Assembly: GCA_009733745.1 (NCBI GenBank)
Contig: WNWL01000003.1
Coordinates: 558,001 to 622,000, forward strand
Direction: 5' to 3'
Source of the DNA: Oceanobacillus sp. HTM 045
GTDB taxonomy: Bacteria > Pseudomonadota > Alphaproteobacteria > Rhodobacterales > Rhodobacteraceae
DNA length: 64,000 nucleotides
Part shown: one piece after another, positions 45,619 to 53,219 of the stretch
Layout: each line of letters opens with the position of its first letter
How positions within the stretch are numbered: position 1 is the first letter of the stretch
Notes under the pieces: model-generated
The model's database searches: none
What the model was told of the DNA's origin: nothing
What the model saw: the letters and a program-made list of their open reading frames with translations, nothing else
Translations under genes and position numbers: made by a program

Positions 45619-46001
45619 GTCTCTCCCTCCGGCGATGCACCTTCGATGGAGGCATCGCCATAGGTCGCGCCGCGGGCCGCGACCGCCTCCATCCGTGCGT
45701 TCAGTTCCTCGGTGGTGAAGACGCCGGTCTCCAGCAGGTTCTTCGTCACCGCGGAGATCCAGCGCTCGTAATAGGTCATGCTCTCGAACGCCTGCGGGCC
45801 CATCTCTTCCAGCGCCCGGCGCAACCCGTCGACGGTGTAGAGCCCCTTGGTGGCGCAGAGCACCTGCAGGGCGTCCACCCGCTTCTCCCAGAGGGCGAAG
45901 TCGTGCTCCGCCGGATTGATCCCGCCGGCGGGAAGCCCGCCCATGTCATGCCACGACCGGCCTGCCGCGTCGGGCGATCTGTCGGAGTCGCTTTCACTCA
46001 T
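45615..46001 (-). CDS. Nitrile hydratase beta N-terminal half (thiocyanate hydrolase-like subunit)
   Basis: 128 residues from ATG 46001; ATG 46013 is an alternative, and neither has a strong ribosome site. WHDMGGLPAGGINPAEHDFALWEKRVDALQVL, GLRRALEEMGPQAFESMTYYERWISAVTKNLLETGVFTTEELNARM follows the N-terminal half of nitrile hydratase beta (DxGG, W-E, ...YYxxW...LLxxG..T.EEL). Activator proteins of this family share the same fold, so it could be one. The presence of a separate C-half favours a structural subunit. First gene of the operon. Confidence 0.85.
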   Translation of the reverse strand: MSESDSDRSPDAAGRSWHDMGGLPAGGINPAEHDFALWEKRVDALQVLCATKGLYTVDGLRRALEEMGPQAFESMTYYERWISAVTKNLLETGVFTTEELNARMEAVAARGATYGDASIEGASPEGET

Positions 46002-46178
46002 GTGTCGAGTCATACCCCGCCGGCCACATCCCGGCCAAGCAGCTTTCGCCCCGGAATCCGGCCTCACGTGATTCGTGATGCGGGAGGGCGGGAAGTAGGG
46101 GCGCGATGGTGGCCGGGAGCGATTTGCCTATGCCGGCCAGGGCCGCGAAGGTTCTGAGTTCTTTGCAGCTTCAGCCCC

Positions 46179-46336
46179 GGCCCGGGCGACCAGCCCGGGC
46201 CACGTCCGGCCCTCCCCGGGGCCGGGCGTTCTCTGCCGCTGCAAGGGGCTCGGAAGGCGGGAGGGGTTGCGGGGATAAATCAAGCAACCCTCAAGGTGCG
46301 TTGCGCCCGGCCAGGGCCGGTCGCGTCCCTCCGCAC
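46179..46336 (-). repeat. 157-bp GC-rich dispersed repeat, copy 4
   Basis: On minus it runs from GTGCGGAGGGACGCGACCGG to CTGGTCGCCCGGGCCGGGGC, with the TTGATTTATCC block and CCCTCCCG. It lies in the 46002-46342 gap between the nitrile hydratase-family operon and the DUF938 gene, both on minus. The remaining ~180 bp of the gap shows nothing else recognisable. Confidence 0.8.
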
Positions 46337-46342
46337 GCCGGG

Positions 46343-46996
46343 TCAGAGCCGCCGGAACGCCACCAGTCGGTTGTTTGCAGGCAGTTCCGCCACCTCCGGC
46401 GCGGCGAATCCCGCCGCGGTGGTCAGCGCGGCCACGTCGTCGAGGTCGCGCACGCCCCAGCGCGGGTCGCGCGAACGCAGGCTCGCGTCGAAGGCCGCGT
46501 TGCTCTCGGCATTGTGCACGCCGCCGCGGCTGAACGGCCCGTAGAGCACCAGCCGCCCGCCCTCGCGGACGCGCGTGCCCGCCCCGGCGACAATCGCCTC
46601 GGCCACCGTCCACGGCGCGATATGGATCACGTTGACCGCCATCACCCCGGCCAGAGGCCCCGCCACCGGCCATTCGGCCGTGGCGTCGAGTTCCACCGGC
46701 GCGCGCAGGTTCGCATGGCCCGCGTGCTCGACCCACGCGCGGATCGACACGAGATGCTCCGCCACCGCGTCCGATGGCTGCCAGTCGAGATGCGGAAAGG
46801 CCGCGGCGAAATGCGCGGCATGCTGCCCGGTGCCGGAGCCGATCTCCAGCATCGTGCCCGACAGCCCGCCCAGAACCGACCCCAGCGCCGCGGCGATCGC
46901 CTCGGCGTTCCGACTCGCGGCGGGCGCATGCAAGCGCCCATCCGCGTGAAGCGGTTCGTTTCCGGGAAGGTTGTCCGTGGTCGGACGCGCAGCCAC
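46343..46996 (-). CDS. DUF938-family SAM methyltransferase-like protein
   Basis: 217 residues, GTG start 6 nt after infC. TMLEIGSGTGQHAAHFAAAFPHLDWQPSD near residue 40 carries a SAM-type glycine loop. VNVIHIAPWTVAEAIVAGAG and LVLYGPFSRGGVHNAESNAAFDASLRSRDPRWGVRDL match the DUF938 pattern. RDxRDL-type ends and ANNRLVAFRR at the C-terminus are also typical. The substrate is unknown. It is the second gene of an infC unit. Confidence 0.88.
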   Translation of the reverse strand: MAARPTTDNLPGNEPLHADGRLHAPAASRNAEAIAAALGSVLGGLSGTMLEIGSGTGQHAAHFAAAFPHLDWQPSDAVAEHLVSIRAWVEHAGHANLRAPVELDATAEWPVAGPLAGVMAVNVIHIAPWTVAEAIVAGAGTRVREGGRLVLYGPFSRGGVHNAESNAAFDASLRSRDPRWGVRDLDDVAALTTAAGFAAPEVAELPANNRLVAFRRL

Positions 46997-47002
46997 CGGC
47001 GT

Positions 47003-47545
47003 CTACTTGGCCGGCGCCACGACCATGATCATCTGGCGCCCGTCGAGCTTCGGCATCTGCTCGACCTTGCCGAGTTCCTCGAGGTCGCCGGCGACCCGCT
47101 TGAGAAGCTGGTGCCCGAGTTCCTGGTGCGCCATCTCGCGCCCGCGGAACCGCAGCGTCACCTTCACCTTGTCGCCTTCCTCGAGGAACTTCGTCACGCT
47201 CCGCATCTTCACATCGTAATCATGCGAGTCGATGTTCGGGCGGAACTTGACTTCCTTGACCTCGATGACCCTCTGGTTCTTCTTGGCTTCGGCAGCTTTC
47301 TTCTGCTGCTCATATTTATACTTGCCGAAGTCCATGATCTTGCAGACCGGGGGATCGGCATTGGGCGAGATCTCGACCAGGTCGAGCCCGACATCCTCGG
47401 CCATGCGAAGCGCGTCACGCGGGTCGATCACCCCGTGATTGTTGCCTTCGTGGTCGATGAGTCTGATTTGCGGGCTTCGGATATTGCGGTTCACGCGCGG
47501 GCCGGTATCGCGGGTCGGCGGCGCGTTGTGCGGACGTCTTACTAT
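47003..47545 (-). CDS. infC: Translation initiation factor IF-3, apparent AUA start
   Basis: 180 residues. It binds the 30S subunit and rejects wrong start codons. The N-terminal domain includes [16 protein letters not shown] and [27 protein letters not shown]; the C-terminal domain has [42 protein letters not shown] and [10 protein letters not shown]. The family start ([10 protein letters not shown]) coincides with an ATA codon at 47545. AAGGAG lies 7 nt upstream, and no ATG, GTG or TTG is nearby in frame. Near-cognate starts in infC are a known autoregulatory device (AUU in E. coli). Confidence 0.95.
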   Translation of the reverse strand: MVRRPHNAPPTRDTGPRVNRNIRSPQIRLIDHEGNNHGVIDPRDALRMAEDVGLDLVEISPNADPPVCKIMDFGKYKYEQQKKAAEAKKNQRVIEVKEVKFRPNIDSHDYDVKMRSVTKFLEEGDKVKVTLRFRGREMAHQELGHQLLKRVAGDLEELGKVEQMPKLDGRQMIMVVAPAK

Positions 47546-47552
47546 GGTCGCT

Positions 47553-47558
47553 CTCCTT
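47553..47558 (-). promoter_or_regulatory. Strong ribosome binding site fixing the infC AUA start
   Basis: AAGGAG on the minus strand, 7 nt before the ATA codon at 47545-47543. Its strength and spacing, with the loss of similarity upstream, decide the start of infC. Confidence 0.8.
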
Positions 47559-47741
47559 GCAGCGCCCCACACGGGGGCACACTCGATGTGCGGAACGCGG
47601 CCTTCTCCGGACCCGTTCCACCGGCGCAATATAGCGACAAGGGCGCGCGAGCGAAAGTTCCGCACGCCGCGTCCCGGCGGCGTGCGGTCAGAAAAGTGCC
47701 CGATGTGGCAGGAATCTTCCCCGGCGCGGTCCGGTGCGTGC

Positions 47742-48356
47742 TCAATTGCCGGCCCGAACCGCCTCCACCGGGTAGCCGAGCCCGTCGCGCATCCCGAACA
47801 GGTCGTTGTGGCACTGGCTGCACGCGGTCTCCACCGGCACCGCCTGCGGCCGGCCGTTCGCGCCGACCATCATGTAGTACCAGTCGTTGGTCGCCGGAGA
47901 AGTGCCCGGCGCCACCTTCTGCATGATGAAGAGCGGCCCCGGCGACGCCACGCCCGCCTCGCTGACCGCGAAGCTCTCCTTGGCGATCACCGTGCCCTCG
48001 GGCATCGGCCCGCGCTCCTCGGCGAATTCCAGGTACTCCGCCGCGCCGGTTTCGTTGACGAAGGTCAGCAGGTAGCGCTCGCCGTGGAAGCCCGGATCCG
48101 CCGGCAGGCGGCTCACCGGGGTCCAGCCCCGGTAATCGGCGACGAACTCCTCCGGGATCCAGCGTTTCGGCCCGTCCATGTAGCCCGCGTGCAGTTCCGC
48201 CTCGATGCAGTCGTAGAGCGCCTGCGCGTCCTCGTAGGTCATCTCCGCCCGCGGCTTGCCCGCCTCGCAGGCGGCATGCGCGGCCCCCGCATCGAGCGTC
48301 AGTGCGGCGAGCGTGAATGCGGCGGCGGTCGCGGCTGTCTTCAGCGCCTTGCTCAT
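47742..48356 (-). CDS. Periplasmic cytochrome P460-like c-type heme protein
   Basis: 204 residues from ATG 48356. Signal peptide [28 protein letters not shown]. The mature domain has [70 protein letters not shown] and a single CSQCH heme c motif near residue 181. This order matches the cytochrome P460 superfamily. It could take part in hydroxylamine/NO chemistry or be a simple electron carrier. A monocistronic gene upstream of infC, divergent from the DUF1028 gene. Confidence 0.85.
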   Translation of the reverse strand: MSKALKTAATAAAFTLAALTLDAGAAHAACEAGKPRAEMTYEDAQALYDCIEAELHAGYMDGPKRWIPEEFVADYRGWTPVSRLPADPGFHGERYLLTFVNETGAAEYLEFAEERGPMPEGTVIAKESFAVSEAGVASPGPLFIMQKVAPGTSPATNDWYYMMVGANGRPQAVPVETACSQCHNDLFGMRDGLGYPVEAVRAGN

Positions 48357-48569
48357 GGATGTCGTCTCCCCTTTTTTATCGGTGCAGGCTTTGCCCCCAA
48401 GACTGCCCGCCCCGCCCGCGCGCCGCGAATCACGTGACCACACCCGGATGTGCCCGGATGTGAGCGCCCGGCATCCGCCCGTCATCCCGCCCGCCATCCA
48501 TCCCTTGCCCTTTGCGCCGCCGCGCCGGAGAGTGGCCGCGGCTCTGGCGCGGAAAGAGGGAGACACCGC

Positions 48570-49244
48570 ATGACATTCTCGATCGTGGCCCGTTGCGAGG
48601 TGACCGGCATGTTCGGCTGCGCCGTCTCCTCCTCCTCTCCCGCGGTCGCCGCGCGCTGTGCCTTCGCCCGCGCCGGCGTCGGCGCCGGGTCGAGCCAGAA
48701 CGTCACCGACCCCCGCCTCGGCCCGGCCATGCTCGACCTCCTCGCCGCCGGCGCCACGGCGGACGAAGCCGTCGCCATCGTCTCCCGCGGCACGCCGCAT
48801 GCGCAGTTCCGCCAGCTTTCCGCGGTGGACCGCGACGGCCGCGGCGCCGTCTTTTCCGGCGCGAAGACACTCGGCACGCACGCCCACGCCGTCGCGCCCA
48901 ACGTCGCCTGCGCCGGGAACCTCCTGTCCGGCACCCATGTGCCCGACGCGATGGCCTCCGCCTTCACTGCCTCAACCGGTCATCTCGGCGAGCGCCTGCT
49001 CACCGCGATGCAGGCCGCGCTCGACGCCGGCGGCGAGGAAGGTCCGGTCCACTCGGCGGGGCTGCTGCTGGTGCGCGAGGTCGCCTGGCCCGTCGCCAGC
49101 CTCCGAGTCGACTGGGCCGACGCCGACCCGATCGGGGAACTGGCCCGGCTCTGGGAGATCTACGCGCCGCAGCTCGACGACTACGTCACCCGCGCGCTGG
49201 AACCCGACAGCGCCCCCTCCTACGGCGTGCCGGGAGACACCTGA
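48570..49244 (+). CDS. DUF1028 family protein (Ntn-hydrolase fold)
   Basis: 224 residues from ATG 48570, with AAAGAGGGAG upstream. TFSIVARCEVTGMFGCAVSSSSPAVAARCAFARAGVGAGSSQNVTDPRLG is the family N-terminus. GRGAVFSGAKTLGTHAHAVAPNVACAGNLL follows, then RLLTAMQAALDAGGEEGPVHSAGLLLV. The function is unknown. The family is related in fold to Ntn hydrolases and often lies beside amidohydrolase or peptidase genes; none is seen here. It converges with the next gene over a hairpin. Confidence 0.88.
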   Translation: MTFSIVARCEVTGMFGCAVSSSSPAVAARCAFARAGVGAGSSQNVTDPRLGPAMLDLLAAGATADEAVAIVSRGTPHAQFRQLSAVDRDGRGAVFSGAKTLGTHAHAVAPNVACAGNLLSGTHVPDAMASAFTASTGHLGERLLTAMQAALDAGGEEGPVHSAGLLLVREVAWPVASLRVDWADADPIGELARLWEIYAPQLDDYVTRALEPDSAPSYGVPGDT

Positions 49245-49280
49245 ATCCGGCCCGGAACGGCGCCGGAACGACCCGCGCCG

Positions 49281-49302
49281 ATGGGGTATCCAGGTACCCC
49301 AT
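49281..49302. terminator. Hairpin between convergent genes
   Basis: A perfect 8-bp inverted repeat ATGGGGTA-TCCAGG-TACCCCAT sits 36 nt past the DUF1028 stop and 135 nt past the stop of the convergent 49437-49970 gene. There is no T-run on either side. A plausible two-way terminator. Confidence 0.5.
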
Positions 49303-49436
49303 TCATGGCTGGCGGTGATGTCCGCGTCCTGTTTTCGAAAGTCACCCGAAAGGAACCCGTGAGCCGTGCCGCGTCATGTCACCTCCGCGCGCCGTCACCC
49401 CCGGCGCGGCAAGTCACCGCGAGAATGGCCGGACAT

Positions 49437-49970
49437 TCAGCGGAAACCGAGCGTGCCGAGAACGGTCTCCTTGACCCCCTCGCACTGCTCCGCGAGGTCG
49501 GTTGTGCAGTTCAGGTTCAGCACGATCAGGTCGGTGCCCGGCTGGGCCATCAGCATCACGTTGCGGATGTCGTAGTCCGAGCTTTCCAGCGCGTCGGACA
49601 GGAACTCCAGGTACATCACCTGCTGCCCGCCGACCTCGCGCAGCTCCGCCGTCTCCATCTCCAAGATGGTCGGCTCGGCCTCCATGCTGCCCGCGACCGT
49701 GGCCAGAACCTCGGCCGAGATCACCCCCGCGCCGCCCACCGGGCGCGCGCCGAGGGCGATGTTGATCTTGGTGGTCGCGTCGGTGAACACCACCTCGGGC
49801 GGCTGGTCGCCGGGGTATTTCAGCGCCACCGTGTCCGCGTCCATCGGGGAAAAACCCTTTGGAATCTCCATGTTGACGGCGCCGTCGAGAAAACTCGTCG
49901 CGTCCGCCAGCGTGGCGATCGGGCCGAGCACGGTCACGAGCGCCGCAGCGCCGCAGGCGATTCGCCACAT
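49437..49970 (-). CDS. Hypothetical secreted protein
   Basis: 177 residues from ATG 49970, with GGGAGGAGAG upstream. The signal peptide MWRIACGAAALVTVLGPIATLA is followed by a mature beta-rich domain: FLDGAVNMEIPKGFSPMDADTVALKYPGDQPPEVVFTDATTKINIALG. This resembles proteins of the DcrB/PsbP-like type that present a MEIPxGF segment then an amphipathic sheet. Two Cys (CTTDLAEQC) lie near the C-terminus. No activity can be named. Confidence 0.75.
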   Translation of the reverse strand: MWRIACGAAALVTVLGPIATLADATSFLDGAVNMEIPKGFSPMDADTVALKYPGDQPPEVVFTDATTKINIALGARPVGGAGVISAEVLATVAGSMEAEPTILEMETAELREVGGQQVMYLEFLSDALESSDYDIRNVMLMAQPGTDLIVLNLNCTTDLAEQCEGVKETVLGTLGFR

Positions 49971-50046
49971 CTGGTCTCTCCTCCCGGGTTTGTCGGGAAA
50001 CCCTGCGCCCGCCACGGCGCAAGTCAAGCGGCGGGTGAATGGCGCG

Positions 50047-50739
50047 TCAGGCCGCGCCCGCGAGGCCGAAACGGTCCGTGAAGGCGGCGAGGCCGGTAGG
50101 GCTGAAGCGCAGCGCGCGGCTTTCCGGCAGCCGGCGGACCCAGCCGAGGTCGACCATCCGCGTCAGCAGCGCCGCGCCCAGCCCGCCTGCGAGGTGATTG
50201 CGCCGCGCGCTCCAGTCGAGACAGGCGCGGCAGACCGGGCGGCGCTTGCCGCGGAGCGCGTCCACGTCGATACCGAAACCGCCCATCGCCGCCGCGCCCG
50301 GCGCGGTCAGCTCAAGCCCCTGCTCTGTCGTGACAATCCAGCGCCGCATGATCATGACCGACAGCAGTGTCACCCCCATTTCGCCCGCGAGATGGTCGTA
50401 GCAGACCCGCGCCTCGCGCAGCGCCGCGTCGCGCGGGCCGGTGCGGGTGCGCAGGTGCCCGGCACGCGCGGCGACGCCCATCAGCCGTTCCAGCAGGTCG
50501 GCCACGTCCGGCCCGGCGAGGTGGTAATAGCGGTGCCGCCCCTGCCGCGTGACCTCGACCAGCCCACCTTCGCCGAGCCGGGCGAGGTGGCCGGAGGCGG
50601 TCTGCGGCGTGACCCCGGCCTCGTGGGCGAGTTCCGTCGCGGTCAGCGCCTTGCCGCTCATCAGCGCCGTCAGCATGTTGGCGCGTGCCGGATCGCCGAC
50701 CAGCGCGGCCACGCGGGCAATGTCGGGGCCTGCTTTCAT
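50047..50739 (-). CDS. ArsR-family transcriptional regulator
   Basis: 230 residues. The winged HTH covers residues 1-90: VGDPARANMLTALMSGKALTATELAHEAGVTPQTASGHLARLGEGGLVEVTRQGRHRYYHLAG. The long C-terminal half (about 95-230) has REARVCYDHLAGEMGV, RPVCRACLDWSARRNHLAGGLGAALL and no classical ELCVC metal motif, though CRAC could bind a metal or sense redox state. It is divergent from the monooxygenase gene, with a 15-bp palindrome between them, so autoregulation and control of that gene are likely. Confidence 0.88.
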   Translation of the reverse strand: MKAGPDIARVAALVGDPARANMLTALMSGKALTATELAHEAGVTPQTASGHLARLGEGGLVEVTRQGRHRYYHLAGPDVADLLERLMGVAARAGHLRTRTGPRDAALREARVCYDHLAGEMGVTLLSVMIMRRWIVTTEQGLELTAPGAAAMGGFGIDVDALRGKRRPVCRACLDWSARRNHLAGGLGAALLTRMVDLGWVRRLPESRALRFSPTGLAAFTDRFGLAGAA

Positions 50740-50761
50740 GCTTCGACGCTAACCGAAGTAT

Positions 50762-50776
50762 GATTGCACCGCAATC
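50762..50776. promoter_or_regulatory. Candidate ArsR operator
   Basis: GATTGC-ACC-GCAATC is a perfect 6+6 palindrome 23 bp from the ArsR ATG and about 97 bp from the monooxygenase ATG. An overlapping TGCAC-N7-GTGCA also forms an inverted repeat. The position in the divergent promoter region suits a repressor site. Confidence 0.6.
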
Positions 50777-50872
50777 GTGCAGGATGGCGCTGGCGGGCAA
50801 ACCGCTCCATCATCGGTGTCCGGGAGGCCGGTTTCGCGCCGGGCGTGAGCCGAAAAACACAAGGAAAACAGC

Positions 50873-51217
50873 ATGATAGCCGTGATCTTCGAAGTCTGGC
50901 CAGCCGCGGGCAAGACCGACGCCTATCTCGACATAGCCGCGAAGCTGCGCCCGGAAGTCGAACAGATTCAAGGGTTTATCTCGGTCGAGCGGTTCCGCTC
51001 CCTGACCGACCCGGACAAGCTCCTCTCGATCTCATTCTTCGAGGACGAGGACGCCCTGGACCATTGGCGCAGCCTGCATTCCCACCGCACCGCCCAGAAA
51101 GCCGGCCGCACCGGCGTGTTCCGCGACTACCGTCTCCGCATCGCCGGTGTCATCCGCGACTACGGCATGACCAACCGCGACCAGGCCCCGGAAGACAGCA
51201 AGGCACTCCATGGATAA
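50873..51217 (+). CDS. Antibiotic biosynthesis monooxygenase (ABM) domain protein
   Basis: A 114-residue dimeric alpha-beta barrel: MIAVIFEVWPAAGKTDAYLDIAAKLRPEVEQIQGFISVERFRSLTDPDKLLSISFFEDEDALDHWRSLHSHR. This is the ABM/YgiN pattern. A few members are quinol or heme-degrading oxygenases; most are uncharacterised. AAGGA lies upstream of the ATG. Divergent from ArsR and convergent with cpaA, whose stop is only 3 bp away. Confidence 0.88.
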   Translation: MIAVIFEVWPAAGKTDAYLDIAAKLRPEVEQIQGFISVERFRSLTDPDKLLSISFFEDEDALDHWRSLHSHRTAQKAGRTGVFRDYRLRIAGVIRDYGMTNRDQAPEDSKALHG

Positions 51218-51220
51218 GGG

Positions 51221-51748
51221 TCAGAGCGCCGAGGCGACGCGGAGCCAAGTGTATGAAACTACTGTGATTCCGAAGATCACGCCGACCGGGATGATCATCT
51301 TCCCCCGACGGTCGGTCTCGTTCAGCGACGCCCAGCTCGACCCCGCCGCCACCGGCGATTTGCGGATGACCCAGTGGATCCCGCAATAGAGCAGGGCGAT
51401 GACGCAGTACGCGATCAGCACGAACTGCGCGTCGATCGGCGCCACGAAAGGCACCAGCGCGGCCAGCAGCTTCATGTCGCCGCCCCCGACCACGCCGGTC
51501 ATGTGAACGAGAAAACCCAGTATGAAGAAGAAGATAACCGCACCGATGCGCCAGGCGAAGATGCCCCAGCTCATCCCCGTCTCGTCGTTGAACAGGATGT
51601 CGCCGACCGCGATCAGGACGAATGCCACGAACGTCGCGATCACCAGCCAGTTCGGCAGCCGGAGATAGCGAAGATCGGAATATGCCGCGTACAACATGAG
51701 CGGCGTCAGCACGACGGCCGCAACCAGCGCCGCCTCGAAGCTCAGCAT
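51221..51748 (-). CDS. cpaA: Type IV prepilin peptidase CpaA/TadV
   Basis: A 175-residue A24 aspartic protease of the inner membrane that processes Flp and TadE/F-like prepilins. The two catalytic aspartates fall in AAYSDLRYLRLPNWLV near residue 26 and VGGGDMKLLAALVPF near 90. Five or six membrane segments. It lacks the N-methyltransferase domain of PilD, as usual for Tad peptidases. Last gene of the tad operon, 4 nt after the TPR lipoprotein gene. Confidence 0.93.
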   Translation of the reverse strand: MLSFEAALVAAVVLTPLMLYAAYSDLRYLRLPNWLVIATFVAFVLIAVGDILFNDETGMSWGIFAWRIGAVIFFFILGFLVHMTGVVGGGDMKLLAALVPFVAPIDAQFVLIAYCVIALLYCGIHWVIRKSPVAAGSSWASLNETDRRGKMIIPVGVIFGITVVSYTWLRVASAL

Positions 51749-51752
51749 GGGT

Positions 51753-52595
51753 TCAGTTCTCCACGATCGCCTCGAGCTTGGCGAGCCTGCCGGCCGCCGC
51801 CTCGTAGTGCCTCGGGTGCGTGTCCACCGCCGCGGCGAACAGGCCGCGCGCCATCCGCTCGTCGCCCTTGCGCAGCGCGATGAGGCCCAGGTTGTTGAGA
51901 ATGATGGCTTTTTCCTCGTCCGTCATCGGCACGAGGGGGAGCGAGAAGTCGCCTTTCAGCCCGCGTGCGATGGCAAGGTTGTTCTTGGCGTTGAACAGCC
52001 GCGCGTCGTAGGAGAGCGCCTGCTCGAAGGTCGAGATCGCGCTGTCGAAGTCGCCGCGCGACATCTGGCTGACGCCCCAGTTGTTCAGCACCGGTGCCGG
52101 GCTCGTGGTGCGCAGCCGCGCCTTCTCGTAGGCCGCGTCCGCCGCCGCCCAATCCTGGTTGTGGTCGGCCACCATCGCCCGGATCAGGTGATGCCGGCTC
52201 GAATCGTTGCCCGCGGGAACCGCCGCAAGCTGGGTCTGAACCTCGTCCCACTTCTCCAGGTGCACCAGCACGTAGGCGTAGTCGAGCCGGTCTTCCTGCG
52301 TCGCCTGCCCGAGCGAAACCATCTCGCCGTAGATCCGGGCGGATTCGAGGTAGCGTTTGGCGCGGGCGAGCGACAGCGCATAGCCGCGCCGGAAGTCGAC
52401 CCGGTCCGGCTCCCGTGCGACGGCGGCGGCGAAATAGTTCACCGCCTCGCCCGGATCGCCCGCGGTGAGCATGAGATCGTTCAGGTTCGCATCGTCGATC
52501 ACGGTCTGCGCCAGCGGATCCTGCTTCTCGCTGACGCTCTCGCAACCGGCCAGCGCGAGCGCGGCAAGTGCGAGAAATGCGGGTACGGTCTTCAT
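51753..52595 (-). CDS. TPR lipoprotein of the tad locus (TadD-like)
   Basis: 280 residues. The lipoprotein signal MKTVPAFLALAALALAGC puts the lipidated Cys near residue 18. At least five TPR-like repeats span about 45-275, e.g. DPGEAVNYFAAAVAREPDRVDFRRGYALSLARAKRY and SRGDFDSAISTFEQALSYDARLFNAKNNLAIA. TadD-type proteins help place the secretin in the outer membrane. A second TPR lipoprotein lies 6 nt upstream, so the labels TadD and partner could be swapped. Confidence 0.85.
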   Translation of the reverse strand: MKTVPAFLALAALALAGCESVSEKQDPLAQTVIDDANLNDLMLTAGDPGEAVNYFAAAVAREPDRVDFRRGYALSLARAKRYLESARIYGEMVSLGQATQEDRLDYAYVLVHLEKWDEVQTQLAAVPAGNDSSRHHLIRAMVADHNQDWAAADAAYEKARLRTTSPAPVLNNWGVSQMSRGDFDSAISTFEQALSYDARLFNAKNNLAIARGLKGDFSLPLVPMTDEEKAIILNNLGLIALRKGDERMARGLFAAAVDTHPRHYEAAAGRLAKLEAIVEN

Positions 52596-52601
52596 CTGCT
52601 C

Positions 52602-53219
52602 TCAGCCTCCCCCTTCTCCGGGTTCTTCGCCCGAGGGTGTCAAGGAATAGACGCTCGAACCGGTGCGCACAACATTATAGCCTGTATCGATCATTATTGG
52701 CGTGTCGCCTTCGATTTCTGCAATCTTGTGTTCCACAAGACCCAGATTACGGGCGGCAACCGCGTTCTGTCCGTTCGAGAGTGCAAACGCGGCCTCGAAG
52801 GCGGACCGCGCCATGTGGTAGTCGCCCGACTTGTAGAGTGCGACCCCGTAGTTGTTCCGGGCAAGGATCGAATTCGGGTCGAGTTCGACCGCCCTCCGAA
52901 AATACTCGCGGGCCTCGGTCGTGCGCCCGAGGTTCTCCGCCGCGACTCCGGCGCCGTTCATCGCCGCCGCGGTGACGCCCTCGATCCGGGCAGACCGCAA
53001 AAAGGCCTTCAGAGCGGTCTCGTGCTGCCCGGCGTCGAGCAGTCGCTTGCCGATGACGAGGTAGGAAACGCCGGGCTTCGCATCCGGCACCGGAGTAGGG
53101 GCGTGCGGCGCAAGCAACTCGCCGAGCGTCGGCTGGCGCTCGGTGCAGGCGGCGAGAAGACAGGTGAGGATCAGCGTGCCGGCCCGAACTGTCCTGCCGC
53201 CCCCCCCGTGCCGTGTCAT
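52602..53219 (-). CDS. Second TPR lipoprotein of the tad locus
   Basis: 205 residues. Signal and lipobox TLILTCLLAAC put the Cys near residue 25. TPR units occupy about 50-150: SYLVIGKRLLDAGQHETALKAFLRSARIEG, NLGRTTEAREYFRRAVELDPNSILARNNYGVALYKSGDYHMARSAFEAAFAL. The C-terminal 40 residues are a Gly/Glu tail. ATG 53219 overlaps the tadC stop by 4 bases. Probably a TadD-type pilotin/assembly factor. Confidence 0.85.
   Translation of the reverse strand: MTRHGGGGRTVRAGTLILTCLLAACTERQPTLGELLAPHAPTPVPDAKPGVSYLVIGKRLLDAGQHETALKAFLRSARIEGVTAAAMNGAGVAAENLGRTTEAREYFRRAVELDPNSILARNNYGVALYKSGDYHMARSAFEAAFALSNGQNAVAARNLGLVEHKIAEIEGDTPIMIDTGYNVVRTGSSVYSLTPSGEEPGEGGG

Noticed and set aside
44756-46001. Nitrile hydratase beta as a pseudogene broken by insertion
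   Set aside because: Both halves have proper starts, stops and 4-14 nt coupling to the intact cupin gene, and split beta subunits are known in functional family members.
47546-47665. infC starting at an upstream ATG (47665)
   Set aside because: It would add 40 residues unlike any IF-3 and ignore the AAGGAG placed just before the ATA codon.
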